DNA from: Celeribacter arenosi | GTDB lineage: Bacteria > Pseudomonadota > Alphaproteobacteria > Rhodobacterales > Rhodobacteraceae | DNA: 64,000 bases | Reading direction: 5' to 3' | Assembly: GCF_039539485.1 (NCBI RefSeq) | Contig: NZ_BAABDF010000002.1 | Span: 79,210 to 143,209 of the forward strand | Shown: positions 52,739 through 60,941 of the stretch, in pieces | How positions within the stretch are numbered: the first letter of the stretch is position 1 | How the letters are laid out: every line of letters begins with the position of its first letter | Made by a program: the position numbers and the translations under genes | Notes under the pieces: model-generated | The model's database searches: none | Told to the model about the DNA's origin: nothing | The model's input: only the letters and a program-made list of their open reading frames with translations

Positions 52739-52754
52739 TTGACCAAATGGTCAA
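52739..52754. promoter_or_regulatory. RutR box (perfect)
   Basis: TTGACCAAATGGTCAA is an exact TTGACCANNTGGTCAA palindrome. It lies between the rutR gene (start 52580, minus) and the transaminase (start 52873, plus), 118 bp before the latter's start codon. Binding would let RutR sense pyrimidines and control the operon, and possibly itself. Confidence 0.88.
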
Positions 52755-52872
52755 AGGCGGGCGTGGGTGTCTGTCGGGTTCCCTTGGAACATGCCGACGT
52801 TTCACCTGTGTTGATCCCGCTGCACAAACGGGTCTCCAAAAGGCCCGACTCCAACAAGGGACGGAGGCAAAA

Positions 52873-54201
52873 ATGGCTATGGATGGCGACACACGCCCGA
52901 ACGATCTCTCGGCATTCTGGATGCCGTTTACGTCAAACCGGCAGTTCAAAAAGAACCCGCGGATGTTCGTCTCTGCAGACCGGATGCATTACACGACCGC
53001 TGATGGGCGTCAGGTGCTTGATGGTACGGCGGGGCTATGGTGCTGCAACGCGGGCCACAACCGTCCCAAGATCGTCGAAGCGATTCAGAAGCAGGCCGCA
53101 GAGCTCGATTACGCACCAGCGTTTCAGATGGGCCATCCGAAGGCTTTCGAACTCGCGACCAAGCTGGTCGAAATGGCGCCGGAGCCATTCACCCATGCCT
53201 TTTATACCAACTCCGGTTCAGAAGCCGTCGAGACCGCTCTGAAAATCGCATTGGCCTATCACCGCGTTCGCGGCGAGGGGACGCGCACGCGCCTGATCGG
53301 GCGCGAACGGGGGTATCATGGCGTGAACTTTGGCGGGATTTCCGTCGGCGGGATCGTCAATAACCGTAAATTCTTTGGCTCGCTTCTCACCGGTGTTGAC
53401 CATTTGCCCCACACCCATTTGCCTGCCGTGAATTCATTCACCAAAGGCCAGCCCGAACATGGCGTGGAACTCGCCGACGAGTTGGAGCGTATCGTGGCGC
53501 TACATGGGGCCGAAACCATCGCCGCCGTGATTGTCGAGCCGATGGCAGGGTCGACCGGTGTTCTGATGCCGCCAAAGGGGTATCTGGAACGCCTGCGTGC
53601 GATCACGGAGAAGCATGGCATTCTGTTGATTTTCGACGAGGTCATCACCGGCTTCGGCCGTCTGGGGTCCTCCTTTGCTGCCGAGCATTTCGGGGTCATG
53701 CCCGATATGATCACCTGCGCGAAAGGTCTCACCAACGGGGTTATTCCGATGGGGGCGGTTCTCGCGACCTCCGATATCCACGATGCGTTTATGCAGGGAC
53801 CCGAAGAGGCGATCGAGTTGTTCCATGGCTATACCTACTCGGGCAATCCGATCGCGGCGGCTGCGGGTCTTGCCACGTTGGAAACCTACCGCGAGGAGGG
53901 GTTGTTCGAGCGGGCAGCGGGCCTGGCGTCCTATTGGGGGGATGGTCTTCATTCGCTTCGTGACTGCCCGCATGTGATTGATATCCGCAACATGGGGCTC
54001 ATCGGTGCCATTGAATTGGAGCCGATTGCAGGCGCGCCGACCAAGCGCGCCTTTAGCGCTTTCCTGAAGGCTTATGAAAAGGGCATTCTCGTGCGCACAA
54101 CCGGTGACATCATCGCAATGTCGCCACCGCTCATCATCGAAAAAGAGCACATCGACACACTCTTCGGGACGCTGCGCGAGGTTTTGAACGAAATCCAATG
54201 A
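52873..54201 (+). CDS. Class III aminotransferase, beta-alanine--pyruvate type
   Basis: 442 residues from the ATG at 52873 (GGAGG upstream); the open frame to 52747 runs through the RutR box and is not used. PLP fold-type I, class III: FYTNSGSEAVETALKIALAY, LIFDEVITGFGRLGSS (Asp255 region) and the Schiff-base Lys284 in MITCAKGLTNG. Omega-amino acid:pyruvate transaminases of this length convert beta-alanine to malonate semialdehyde, the last step of the pathway. It starts the RutR-controlled operon. Confidence 0.9.
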   Translation: MAMDGDTRPNDLSAFWMPFTSNRQFKKNPRMFVSADRMHYTTADGRQVLDGTAGLWCCNAGHNRPKIVEAIQKQAAELDYAPAFQMGHPKAFELATKLVEMAPEPFTHAFYTNSGSEAVETALKIALAYHRVRGEGTRTRLIGRERGYHGVNFGGISVGGIVNNRKFFGSLLTGVDHLPHTHLPAVNSFTKGQPEHGVELADELERIVALHGAETIAAVIVEPMAGSTGVLMPPKGYLERLRAITEKHGILLIFDEVITGFGRLGSSFAAEHFGVMPDMITCAKGLTNGVIPMGAVLATSDIHDAFMQGPEEAIELFHGYTYSGNPIAAAAGLATLETYREEGLFERAAGLASYWGDGLHSLRDCPHVIDIRNMGLIGAIELEPIAGAPTKRAFSAFLKAYEKGILVRTTGDIIAMSPPLIIEKEHIDTLFGTLREVLNEIQ

Positions 54202-55034
54202 TCGTTTTCGTAGTCCCCATACGTCATCCGGGCATGGTCAAAGACACCGCCCATCAACAGGCCTGTCTGCGCGATCTCTTGGCGTCCTTCGCAAACCAGA
54301 CCTCTGACGCGTGGAAGGCGGTCATCGTTGGCAATCGCGAACAGGAATTGCCGCCGCTGCCGCCGCAGGTCACCTTCCAACCGGTCGATTTCGAGCCGGA
54401 GGTCATGGATTACGACGGGGTCGCACTGCAGGATATGTGGCGGATGATCCGGCTCGATAAGGGGCGGCGCATTCATGCGGGGTTCCTTCATGCCGTTGAG
54501 GGCGATCAGGTGATGGTCGTTGATGATGACGATCTCATTCACCGTGATCTCGCCGGATTTGTCGCCGACAATCCGTCGGACCGGTTCTGGTTCGTGCCGC
54601 GTGGCTATTTCTGGGAAGATGGCACGCGCCGGATCGGGTTGATGAACCGGCTGCACAAACACTGCGGGTCGTCCTTGGTCATTCCGAAATCCGCTTTTCT
54701 GGCAACTGACGAGCCGGCGGATAGTCCCAGCGAAGCCGCGATTTCGGAGCTCGGGAGCCACCATTTGATTTTCGAACGGTTTCCCGAGAACGGCAGCAAT
54801 TGGCACCCCGTCCCATTCCGCGCAACGATCTACCGCGTGCGCCATTCGAATGCGTCGATGACGGCGGCCTCGGATGAGCGTCGTCGGGCGCTGTTTACGT
54901 CAAAAGCATTCCGCAAAGTGGTGGGCGTCCTCAAGGGATTGAGGCGTGGATTTAGTGGTGACGCACGGGTCGGCATCGCGCCATTTCCGATGCCCGCGCG
55001 TGTCAGACGCGCCTTTTTCGGAGCGCGAGCCTAA
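54198..55034 (+). CDS. Glycosyltransferase-like (GT-A fold) protein in the pyrimidine operon
   Basis: 278 residues, start overlapping the transaminase stop (ATGA). It begins MIVFVVPIRHPGMVKDTAHQ, then LRDLLASFANQTSDAWKAVI and VGNREQELP, a GT2-like opening. The DxD-type metal site is QVMVVDDDDLIHRDLAGF (Asp109-Asp112). It also has KHCGSSLVIPKSAFLA, and a basic C-terminus (KGLRRGFSGDARVG). No membrane helix. Presumed to transfer a sugar from a nucleotide-sugar. No link to pyrimidine breakdown is known, so its role here is open. A 47-bp gap to the next gene leaves room for a promoter. Confidence 0.75.
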   Translation: MIVFVVPIRHPGMVKDTAHQQACLRDLLASFANQTSDAWKAVIVGNREQELPPLPPQVTFQPVDFEPEVMDYDGVALQDMWRMIRLDKGRRIHAGFLHAVEGDQVMVVDDDDLIHRDLAGFVADNPSDRFWFVPRGYFWEDGTRRIGLMNRLHKHCGSSLVIPKSAFLATDEPADSPSEAAISELGSHHLIFERFPENGSNWHPVPFRATIYRVRHSNASMTAASDERRRALFTSKAFRKVVGVLKGLRRGFSGDARVGIAPFPMPARVRRAFFGARA

Positions 55035-55081
55035 CTAAGATTTCGGGATATGCCCGGTACAGAACGCGAAAGGAACACTCG

Positions 55082-56332
55082 ATGACTAACGTTGGTCAAA
55101 ACCTCCGCATCAATTCGGCTCGTCTTTGGGACAGCCTGATGGATATGGCGAAAATCGGTCCCGGTATCGCGGGTGGGAATAACCGCCAAACTCTCACAGA
55201 TGATGATGCTGAGGGGCGTGCGCTGTTCCAGACGTGGTGCGAAGCGGCGGGTATGAGCATGGGCGTGGACACGATGGGCAATATGTTTGCCACGCGCGAG
55301 GGCACCGATCCCGATGCCTTGCCGGTCTACATGGGCTCGCATCTGGACACGCAGCCGACGGGCGGGAAATACGACGGGGTTCTGGGGGTGCTTGGCGCGC
55401 TAGAAGCGGTGCGCACGATGAATGACCTCGGGATCAAGACCAAACACCCAATCGTCGTAGTGAACTGGACCAACGAAGAGGGCACGCGTTTTGCGCCTGC
55501 GATGTTGGCGTCGGGTGTGTTTGCCGGAAAGCACACGCAGGATTGGGCCTATGACCGCGTTGACGCCAAGGGTTTGAAATTCGGGGATGAATTGAAACGT
55601 ATCGGCTGGGTTGGCGACGAAGAGGTCGGTGCGCGCAAAATGCATGCGCTGTTTGAGTTGCACATCGAACAGGGGCCGATTTTGGAGGCAGAGGGGCGCG
55701 ACATTGGCGTCGTCACCCATGGTCAGGGCCTGCGCTGGATCGAATGCGCGGTGACGGGCAAGGAGAGCCATACCGGTTCGACCCCGATGCCGATGCGCAA
55801 GAACGCCGGTCGTGGTTTGGCCCTCATCACCGAGCTGGTCCATGAAATCGCAATGAAGCATCAGCCCAATTCCGTCGGTGCCATCGGGCACATCGACGTT
55901 TATCCGAATTCGCGCAACATCATTCCCGGCAAGGTCGTATTCACCATCGATTTCCGCTCGCACCTGCAGGATGTGATCGATGCGATGCTCGAAGAATTCT
56001 ACGCCCGAGCGCCTGCTCTTTGTGCCGATATCGAGGTGTCATTGGAGACGGAAGTTGTCGGCCAGTTCGATCCACCCGCCTTTGACGAGGCCTGCGTGGC
56101 CGCCGTGCGCGGAGCCGCAGAGAAGCTCGGCTATTTCCATATGGATATCGTGTCCGGCGCGGGCCATGACGCCTGCTGGATCAACGATGTCGCACCCACG
56201 GCGATGATCATGTGTCCCTGCGTGGACGGGCTGTCGCACAATGAAGCCGAAGACATCAGCCCCGAGTGGGCGGCAGCAGGGGCGGATGTTCTGCTGCACG
56301 CGGTGCTCGAGACGGCGGAGGTTGTGGGGTGA
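55082..56332 (+). CDS. Beta-ureidopropionase / N-carbamoyl amino acid amidase, M20 family
   Basis: 416 residues. Zn-dependent hydrolase of the allantoate amidohydrolase/N-carbamylase group. Metal ligands are His87 in MGSHLDTQPTGG, Asp98 (KYDGVLGV), Glu132-Glu133 in NEEGTRFAPA and later His in ELHIEQGPILE and SHNEAEDISPEWA. The dimer-lid segment is EAEGRDIGVVTHGQGLRWIE. In the reductive pathway it hydrolyses N-carbamoyl-beta-alanine to beta-alanine, CO2 and ammonia. Its neighbours (dihydropyrimidinase, transaminase, PreTA) make this assignment strong. Confidence 0.9.
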   Translation: MTNVGQNLRINSARLWDSLMDMAKIGPGIAGGNNRQTLTDDDAEGRALFQTWCEAAGMSMGVDTMGNMFATREGTDPDALPVYMGSHLDTQPTGGKYDGVLGVLGALEAVRTMNDLGIKTKHPIVVVNWTNEEGTRFAPAMLASGVFAGKHTQDWAYDRVDAKGLKFGDELKRIGWVGDEEVGARKMHALFELHIEQGPILEAEGRDIGVVTHGQGLRWIECAVTGKESHTGSTPMPMRKNAGRGLALITELVHEIAMKHQPNSVGAIGHIDVYPNSRNIIPGKVVFTIDFRSHLQDVIDAMLEEFYARAPALCADIEVSLETEVVGQFDPPAFDEACVAAVRGAAEKLGYFHMDIVSGAGHDACWINDVAPTAMIMCPCVDGLSHNEAEDISPEWAAAGADVLLHAVLETAEVVG

Positions 56333-56358
56333 GCGCCCCGTCCTCATAATTTCGATAA

Positions 56359-56370
56359 ATCTGATCAGAT
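56359..56370. promoter_or_regulatory. ATCTGATCAGAT palindrome before dihydropyrimidinase
   Basis: Perfect 12-bp palindrome 52 bp upstream of the hydA start at 56422, in the 89-bp gap after the amidase gene. It does not match the RutR box. It may be an operator for another regulator or chance. Confidence 0.3.
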
Positions 56371-56421
56371 GTTGAGCAGGAACGCATCAGACGTTTCACT
56401 TACCCGACAAGGAGACATGAC

Positions 56422-57876
56422 ATGACCAAAGTCATCAAAAACGGAACCATCGTCACCGCCGACCTGACCTATAAGGCGGACGTTAAAATTGACGGCGGCA
56501 AGATCGTCGAGATCGGCCCTGATCTCAGCGGTGACGAGATCCTCGACGCCACCGGTTGCTATGTCATGCCCGGCGGGATCGATCCACACACGCACCTCGA
56601 GATGCCTTTTATGGGTACCTATAGCGCGGATGATTTTGCCTCCGGGACACGCGCGGCTCTGGCGGGGGGCACCACAATGGTGGTGGATTTCTGCCTTCCG
56701 AGCCCCGGTGAGAGCCTGCTAGACGCCTATAAGGTCTGGGACAACAAATCGGGGCAGGCGGCCTGTGACTATTCCTACCACATGGCGATCACATGGTGGG
56801 GCGAGCAGGTCTTTGACGAGATGAAAGTGGTCACCGAAGAGTTGGGCATCAACACCTTCAAACACTTCATGGCCTATAAGGGCGCGCTCATGGTCAATGA
56901 TGATGAGCTGTATGCCTCCTTTAAACGGTGCGCGGAACTCGGCGCGACGCCGCTGGTGCATGCCGAGAACGGCGATGTGGTGGCCGAACTGACAGCCAAA
57001 CTGCTGGCCGAGGGCAATACCGGCCCGGAGGCGCATGCCTATTCGCGCCCGCCGCAGGTCGAAGGCGAGGCGACAAACCGCGCGATCATGATCGCGGATA
57101 TGGCCGGAGCGCCGCTTTACGTCGTGCATACCTCCTGCGAGGAGAGCCATGAGGCGATCCGGCGCGCCAAGATGCAGGGCAAACGCGTCTGGGGTGAACC
57201 ATTGATCCAGCACCTGGTGCTCGATGAGAGCGAGTATTTCAACGAAGACTGGGACCATGCCGCACGCCGCGTGATGTCGCCGCCGTTCCGAAACAAACAG
57301 CATCAGGATAGCCTTTGGGCCGGTCTCGCGTCGGGGACTCTGTCCTGTGTGGCGACGGATCACTGCGCATTTACGACCGAACAGAAACGGTTCGGCGTGG
57401 GCGACTTCTCGAAAATCCCGAACGGGACCGGAGGCCTCGAAGACCGGCTGCCGGTGCTCTGGACCAAGGGTGTCGAGACGGGGCGCATTACGGCGAACGA
57501 ATTCGTGGCTGTCACATCAACAAATATCGCCAAGATATTGAATTGTTACCCGAAAAAGGGCGCAATACTGGTCGGTTCCGATGCGGATATCCTCGTGCTG
57601 GATCCCGAGAAAACCAAAACAATCAGCGCCGCGACACAGGCCTCTGCGATTGACTACAACGTCTTTGAGGGCGTGGAGGTCAAAGGCCTGCCGCGTTACG
57701 TTTTGACCCGTGGCTATGTGGCCGTCGATGACGGGGAACTCAAAGCGAAAGAGGGTCATGGGGAATTCGTCGCGCGCGATGCGAATGCGACGGTGAACAC
57801 GGCGTTGAGCAAATGGAAAGAGCTGAGCGCACCGCGCCCTGTGGAGCGGACCGGCATTCCGGCGACGGGCGTCTAG
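56422..57876 (+). CDS. hydA: Dihydropyrimidinase
   Basis: 484 residues, cyclic amidohydrolase superfamily. The binuclear zinc site is complete: His56 and His58 (PHTHLEMPF), carboxylated Lys153 (HFMAYKGALMV), His180 (LVHAENGD), His236 (VVHTSCEES) and Asp313 (VATDHCAF). It opens the ring of dihydrouracil or dihydrothymine to N-carbamoyl-beta-alanine or N-carbamoyl-3-aminoisobutyrate, the step after PreTA. It has an AAGGAGA site and is followed after 51 bp by the ABC importer genes. Confidence 0.95.
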   Translation: MTKVIKNGTIVTADLTYKADVKIDGGKIVEIGPDLSGDEILDATGCYVMPGGIDPHTHLEMPFMGTYSADDFASGTRAALAGGTTMVVDFCLPSPGESLLDAYKVWDNKSGQAACDYSYHMAITWWGEQVFDEMKVVTEELGINTFKHFMAYKGALMVNDDELYASFKRCAELGATPLVHAENGDVVAELTAKLLAEGNTGPEAHAYSRPPQVEGEATNRAIMIADMAGAPLYVVHTSCEESHEAIRRAKMQGKRVWGEPLIQHLVLDESEYFNEDWDHAARRVMSPPFRNKQHQDSLWAGLASGTLSCVATDHCAFTTEQKRFGVGDFSKIPNGTGGLEDRLPVLWTKGVETGRITANEFVAVTSTNIAKILNCYPKKGAILVGSDADILVLDPEKTKTISAATQASAIDYNVFEGVEVKGLPRYVLTRGYVAVDDGELKAKEGHGEFVARDANATVNTALSKWKELSAPRPVERTGIPATGV

Positions 57877-57927
57877 GATATTGAAATTAAACGGCGTGCC
57901 GGGATTTGGCGCGCCGTTCAAGGGGGC

Positions 57928-58710
57928 ATGAATATGCAAAGACCAGTGATCGACGCAAAGAACGTCGACCTTACCTTCCAAACCAATGACGGGCCGGTGC
58001 ATGCGCTCAGCGGTGTTAATCTGGAGATCATGAAGGGTGACTTTGTGTCCTTCATCGGGCCGTCGGGATGTGGCAAAACCACGTTTCTGCGCTGCATTGC
58101 GGGGTTGGAAACACCTACAGGCGGGGCGTTGACGATCAATGGGCTGACCCCCGAAGAGGCGCGCAAAAGCCGTGCCTATGGCTATGTGTTTCAGGCCGCC
58201 GGCCTCTATCCGTGGCGCACGATTGCGGGCAATATCAAGCTGCCGCTCGAAATCATGAAGTTCCCCCGTGCGGAGATGACTGATCGCATCAATAAGGTCC
58301 TGCAACTCGTTGATTTGGATGGATTTGGTGGAAAATACCCCTGGCAGCTATCTGGTGGGATGCAGCAGCGTGCGAGTATTGCGCGGGCTCTGGCCTTTGA
58401 CGCGGATATCCTGCTGATGGACGAACCCTTCGGGGCGCTGGACGAGATTGTGCGCGACAAATTGAACGAAGAGCTTTTGGCGCTCTGGGCGCGCACCCAA
58501 AAGACCATCGCCTTTGTAACCCACTCGATTCCGGAGGCTGTCTATCTGTCGACCAAGATTGTCGTGATGTCACCGCGACCGGGGCGGATCACCGATGTTA
58601 TCGACAGCCCTCTGCCCAAGGAACGCCCGCTCGAAATTCGCGACACGCCGGAGTTTATCGCGTTGGCTCACCGGGTCCGTGAGGGGCTTCGCGAGGGCCA
58701 TGCGGCATGA
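57928..58710 (+). CDS. NMT1/THI5-type ABC transporter ATP-binding protein
   Basis: 260 residues (or 258 from the ATG at 57934, which has better spacing to AAGGGGG). TauB/SsuB-type ATPase: FIGPSGCGKTTFLRCIAGLE, Q-loop FQAAGLYPWRTI, signature LSGGMQQRASIARAL, Walker B LLMDEPFGALDE and switch FVTHSIPEAVYL. It energises the two permeases at 59230 and 60096. Together with the THI5-like binding protein this is probably an importer of pyrimidine bases or dihydropyrimidines, judged by its place in the pyrimidine locus. Confidence 0.9.
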   Translation: MNMQRPVIDAKNVDLTFQTNDGPVHALSGVNLEIMKGDFVSFIGPSGCGKTTFLRCIAGLETPTGGALTINGLTPEEARKSRAYGYVFQAAGLYPWRTIAGNIKLPLEIMKFPRAEMTDRINKVLQLVDLDGFGGKYPWQLSGGMQQRASIARALAFDADILLMDEPFGALDEIVRDKLNEELLALWARTQKTIAFVTHSIPEAVYLSTKIVVMSPRPGRITDVIDSPLPKERPLEIRDTPEFIALAHRVREGLREGHAA

Positions 58711-58804
58711 TCGGGGCCGTCGTCGAAATTTCCCTAAAACGGGCGGGCGACTATTGCGTGACGTCGGCTGATCCTTTGTTTGATCCCTTCTGCAGGAGCG
58801 CGCG

Positions 58805-59233
58805 ATGAGTGGGGCTGTGCGCAGAGCCACTCGGGACGACATCGCCGCCATGGCCGATATCGTTGTCGCATGGGAGGCCGAAACCCCTTGGACTCCGCCC
58901 GCACCGGACGGCGAACAGATCGCGGCGATGTTTCACAAGATGTTTGAGGCGCGCGAAATCTGGGTGGCGGGGGATCCGGTCACGGGCTACCTCGCGCTTG
59001 ATCCCGAAAAATCCCACATCACCGGCCTGTACATGCGTGCGCGCGGGCAGGGGTTGGGTAAAGCATTGGTCGACAAGGCCAAGGAAGGGCGAAGCGTCAT
59101 CACCCTGAACACCCATGTCGCCAATCTGGATGCGCAGCGGTTCTATGTGCGCGAGGGATTTGTGGCGTTGCATGAAATGGCGCCCGCGAAAGAGGGCGAT
59201 CCGCAGGAATTGCGAATGGAGTGGCGGGCATGA
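58805..59233 (+). CDS. GNAT family N-acetyltransferase
   Basis: 142 residues. GNAT fold: the opening VRRATRDDIAAMADIVVAWE, the acetyl-CoA loop LYMRARGQGLGKALVDKAKE (R/Q-x-x-G-x-G/A motif RGQGLGKA) and the C-terminal NLDAQRFYVREGFVALHEM. It lies 94 bp after the ATPase gene and its stop overlaps the permease start (ATGA), so it is co-translated with the transporter. Its substrate is unknown; an amine produced in or brought by this pathway is one possibility. Confidence 0.85.
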   Translation: MSGAVRRATRDDIAAMADIVVAWEAETPWTPPAPDGEQIAAMFHKMFEAREIWVAGDPVTGYLALDPEKSHITGLYMRARGQGLGKALVDKAKEGRSVITLNTHVANLDAQRFYVREGFVALHEMAPAKEGDPQELRMEWRA

Positions 59234-60099
59234 GAAGTATCATTCCGGTCCTCACAGTCGTCGCGGCACTCGTCGTGATTTGGTACGCCGCCGCTGTCGC
59301 GATGAATTCGCAATGGACGCGCGATCAGGCCGCACGCGCAGGCGTCGAGGTCAGTTTTGGCGAATTGGTCAGCGACACGATGAGCCAGAAACGACCACTC
59401 TTGCCCGCGCCGCATCAAATCGTCTCCGAGATGTGGGAGACCACGGTTCAAAAGAAGATCACCTCGAAACGCTCGATGGTCTATCAGGGCATGATCACGC
59501 TCAAAACCACGATGCTGGGCTTTGCATTCGGCATTATAGGCGGGGTTGTATTGGCCACAATCATTGTGCTCAGCAGGGTCGGGCGGCTGACGTTGATGCC
59601 GTGGGCGATCATCTCCCAAACCATTCCCATCGTCGCCTTGGCGCCCATTATCGTGGTATTGTCCAATGCAGTAGGCGCGGGCACGTTGATGGTGCCAAAG
59701 GCGATCATCGCGTCCTATCTGAGCTTTTATCCGGTTTTGGTCAGCATGGTGAAAGGGCTGAGCAGCCCCGATCAGATGCAGCTGGATCTGTTGCGCACCT
59801 ATGGTGCCAGCAGGAGGGAAGTCTTTTGGAAACTGCGCCTGCCGTCCTCGATGCCTTATTTCTTTGCCTCGCTCAAAGTGGCCGTCGCGGCCGCCTTTGT
59901 GGGCGCTGTGGTGGCTGAATTGTCCACCAGCGCGATTGCAGGTTTGGGCGCGCGGATGTTGATCGGGTCGCAATTTGGCGAACCGATGATCATGTGGGCG
60001 GCGTTGTTTTCCGCAGCGGTGCTCGCCGCGATCCTGATTTTCCTCGTCGGGAGCGTCGAAAAGGGCGCACGTCACTTCATGGGAGGGCGCGCGATATGA
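59230..60099 (+). CDS. ABC transporter permease (NMT1/THI5-type importer)
   Basis: 289 residues from the ATG at 59230; the frame is open to a GTG at 59221 inside the GNAT gene. N-terminal helix SIIPVLTVVAALVVIWYAAA, then a long periplasmic loop (~28-85) and the transport domain. The EAA-type loop is DLLRTYGASRREVFWKLRLP. It has SsuC/ThiX-like topology. It overlaps the next permease by 4 bp. Two different permeases imply a heterodimeric channel. Confidence 0.9.
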   Translation: MRSIIPVLTVVAALVVIWYAAAVAMNSQWTRDQAARAGVEVSFGELVSDTMSQKRPLLPAPHQIVSEMWETTVQKKITSKRSMVYQGMITLKTTMLGFAFGIIGGVVLATIIVLSRVGRLTLMPWAIISQTIPIVALAPIIVVLSNAVGAGTLMVPKAIIASYLSFYPVLVSMVKGLSSPDQMQLDLLRTYGASRREVFWKLRLPSSMPYFFASLKVAVAAAFVGAVVAELSTSAIAGLGARMLIGSQFGEPMIMWAALFSAAVLAAILIFLVGSVEKGARHFMGGRAI

Positions 60100-60872
60100 G
60101 GCGTTCAGATACCTTGATTGAAAGGATCGGCTGGCCGGTCGGGTTCGGAATACTGGTTTTGGCACTTTGGGAAGTGGGGGTGCGCGCCTTTGGTGTGTCG
60201 CCTGCGATCCTGCCGCCCCCGTCGGCGATATGGGCCGCGATAATATCTTCGGGTCCAACGCTATGGGGCGACTGGGTGCAAACGGTCGTCAAAGGCGCGC
60301 TGAACGGGCTTTGGATGGGCACCTTGGCCGCATTGGTGCTGGCGGTGATCATTGACCGGTTCGATTTTCTCAAACGCGGCCTATTGCCGGTCGCGAATTT
60401 CTTTGCGGCCTTGCCGATTGTGGGTCTCGCGCCCATCATGGTGATGTGGTTCGGCTTTGACTGGCATTCAAAGGCGGCGGTTGTGGCGGTGATGGTGTTC
60501 TTCCCGATGCTGGTCAATATCCTCGGCGGTCTTGCCGCGGTGGATACTATGCAGCGGGATTTGATGCGCACCTATGGCGCCTCGCACGTTCAGACTTTGA
60601 CGAAGTTGCGTGGCCCTGCGGCGTTGCCGTTTTTGTTCAATGGCCTGAAGATCGCCACCTCTCTGGCGCTGATCGGGGCAATTGTCGCTGAATATTTTGG
60701 CTCTCCGATCCGGGGCATGGGCTTTCGCATCTCGACAGAGATGGGACGCTTGGCAACGGACATGGTTTGGGCTGAAATCGTGGTGTCCGCAGTGACCGGC
60801 ACGGCCCTTTACGGGATCGTGGCGGGCATCGAAAGAAAGGTGACTTTCTGGCATCCATCCCAACGCGGGTAA
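60096..60872 (+). CDS. ABC transporter permease (NMT1/THI5-type importer)
   Basis: 258 residues from the ATG at 60096 (ATGA overlap). Helix 1 is WPVGFGILVLALWEVGV. LPPPSAIW is the usual SsuC-family cue. The EAA-type loop is DLMRTYGASHVQTLTKLRGP, then AALPFLFNGLKIATSLALIG. It forms the inner-membrane channel with the preceding permease. The 69-bp gap after it carries the ribosome site of the binding-protein gene. Confidence 0.91.
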   Translation: MRRSDTLIERIGWPVGFGILVLALWEVGVRAFGVSPAILPPPSAIWAAIISSGPTLWGDWVQTVVKGALNGLWMGTLAALVLAVIIDRFDFLKRGLLPVANFFAALPIVGLAPIMVMWFGFDWHSKAAVVAVMVFFPMLVNILGGLAAVDTMQRDLMRTYGASHVQTLTKLRGPAALPFLFNGLKIATSLALIGAIVAEYFGSPIRGMGFRISTEMGRLATDMVWAEIVVSAVTGTALYGIVAGIERKVTFWHPSQRG

Positions 60873-60941
60873 GACCCCCCGCGTTTCTAACACGCACGGG
60901 GAAAATCCTCGGCATTTAAACAACTTGGAGGTTGTACTGAT

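Noticed and set aside
59143..60258. 371-codon open frame on the minus strand
   Set aside because: Antisense to the GNAT and permease genes; no recognisable motif.
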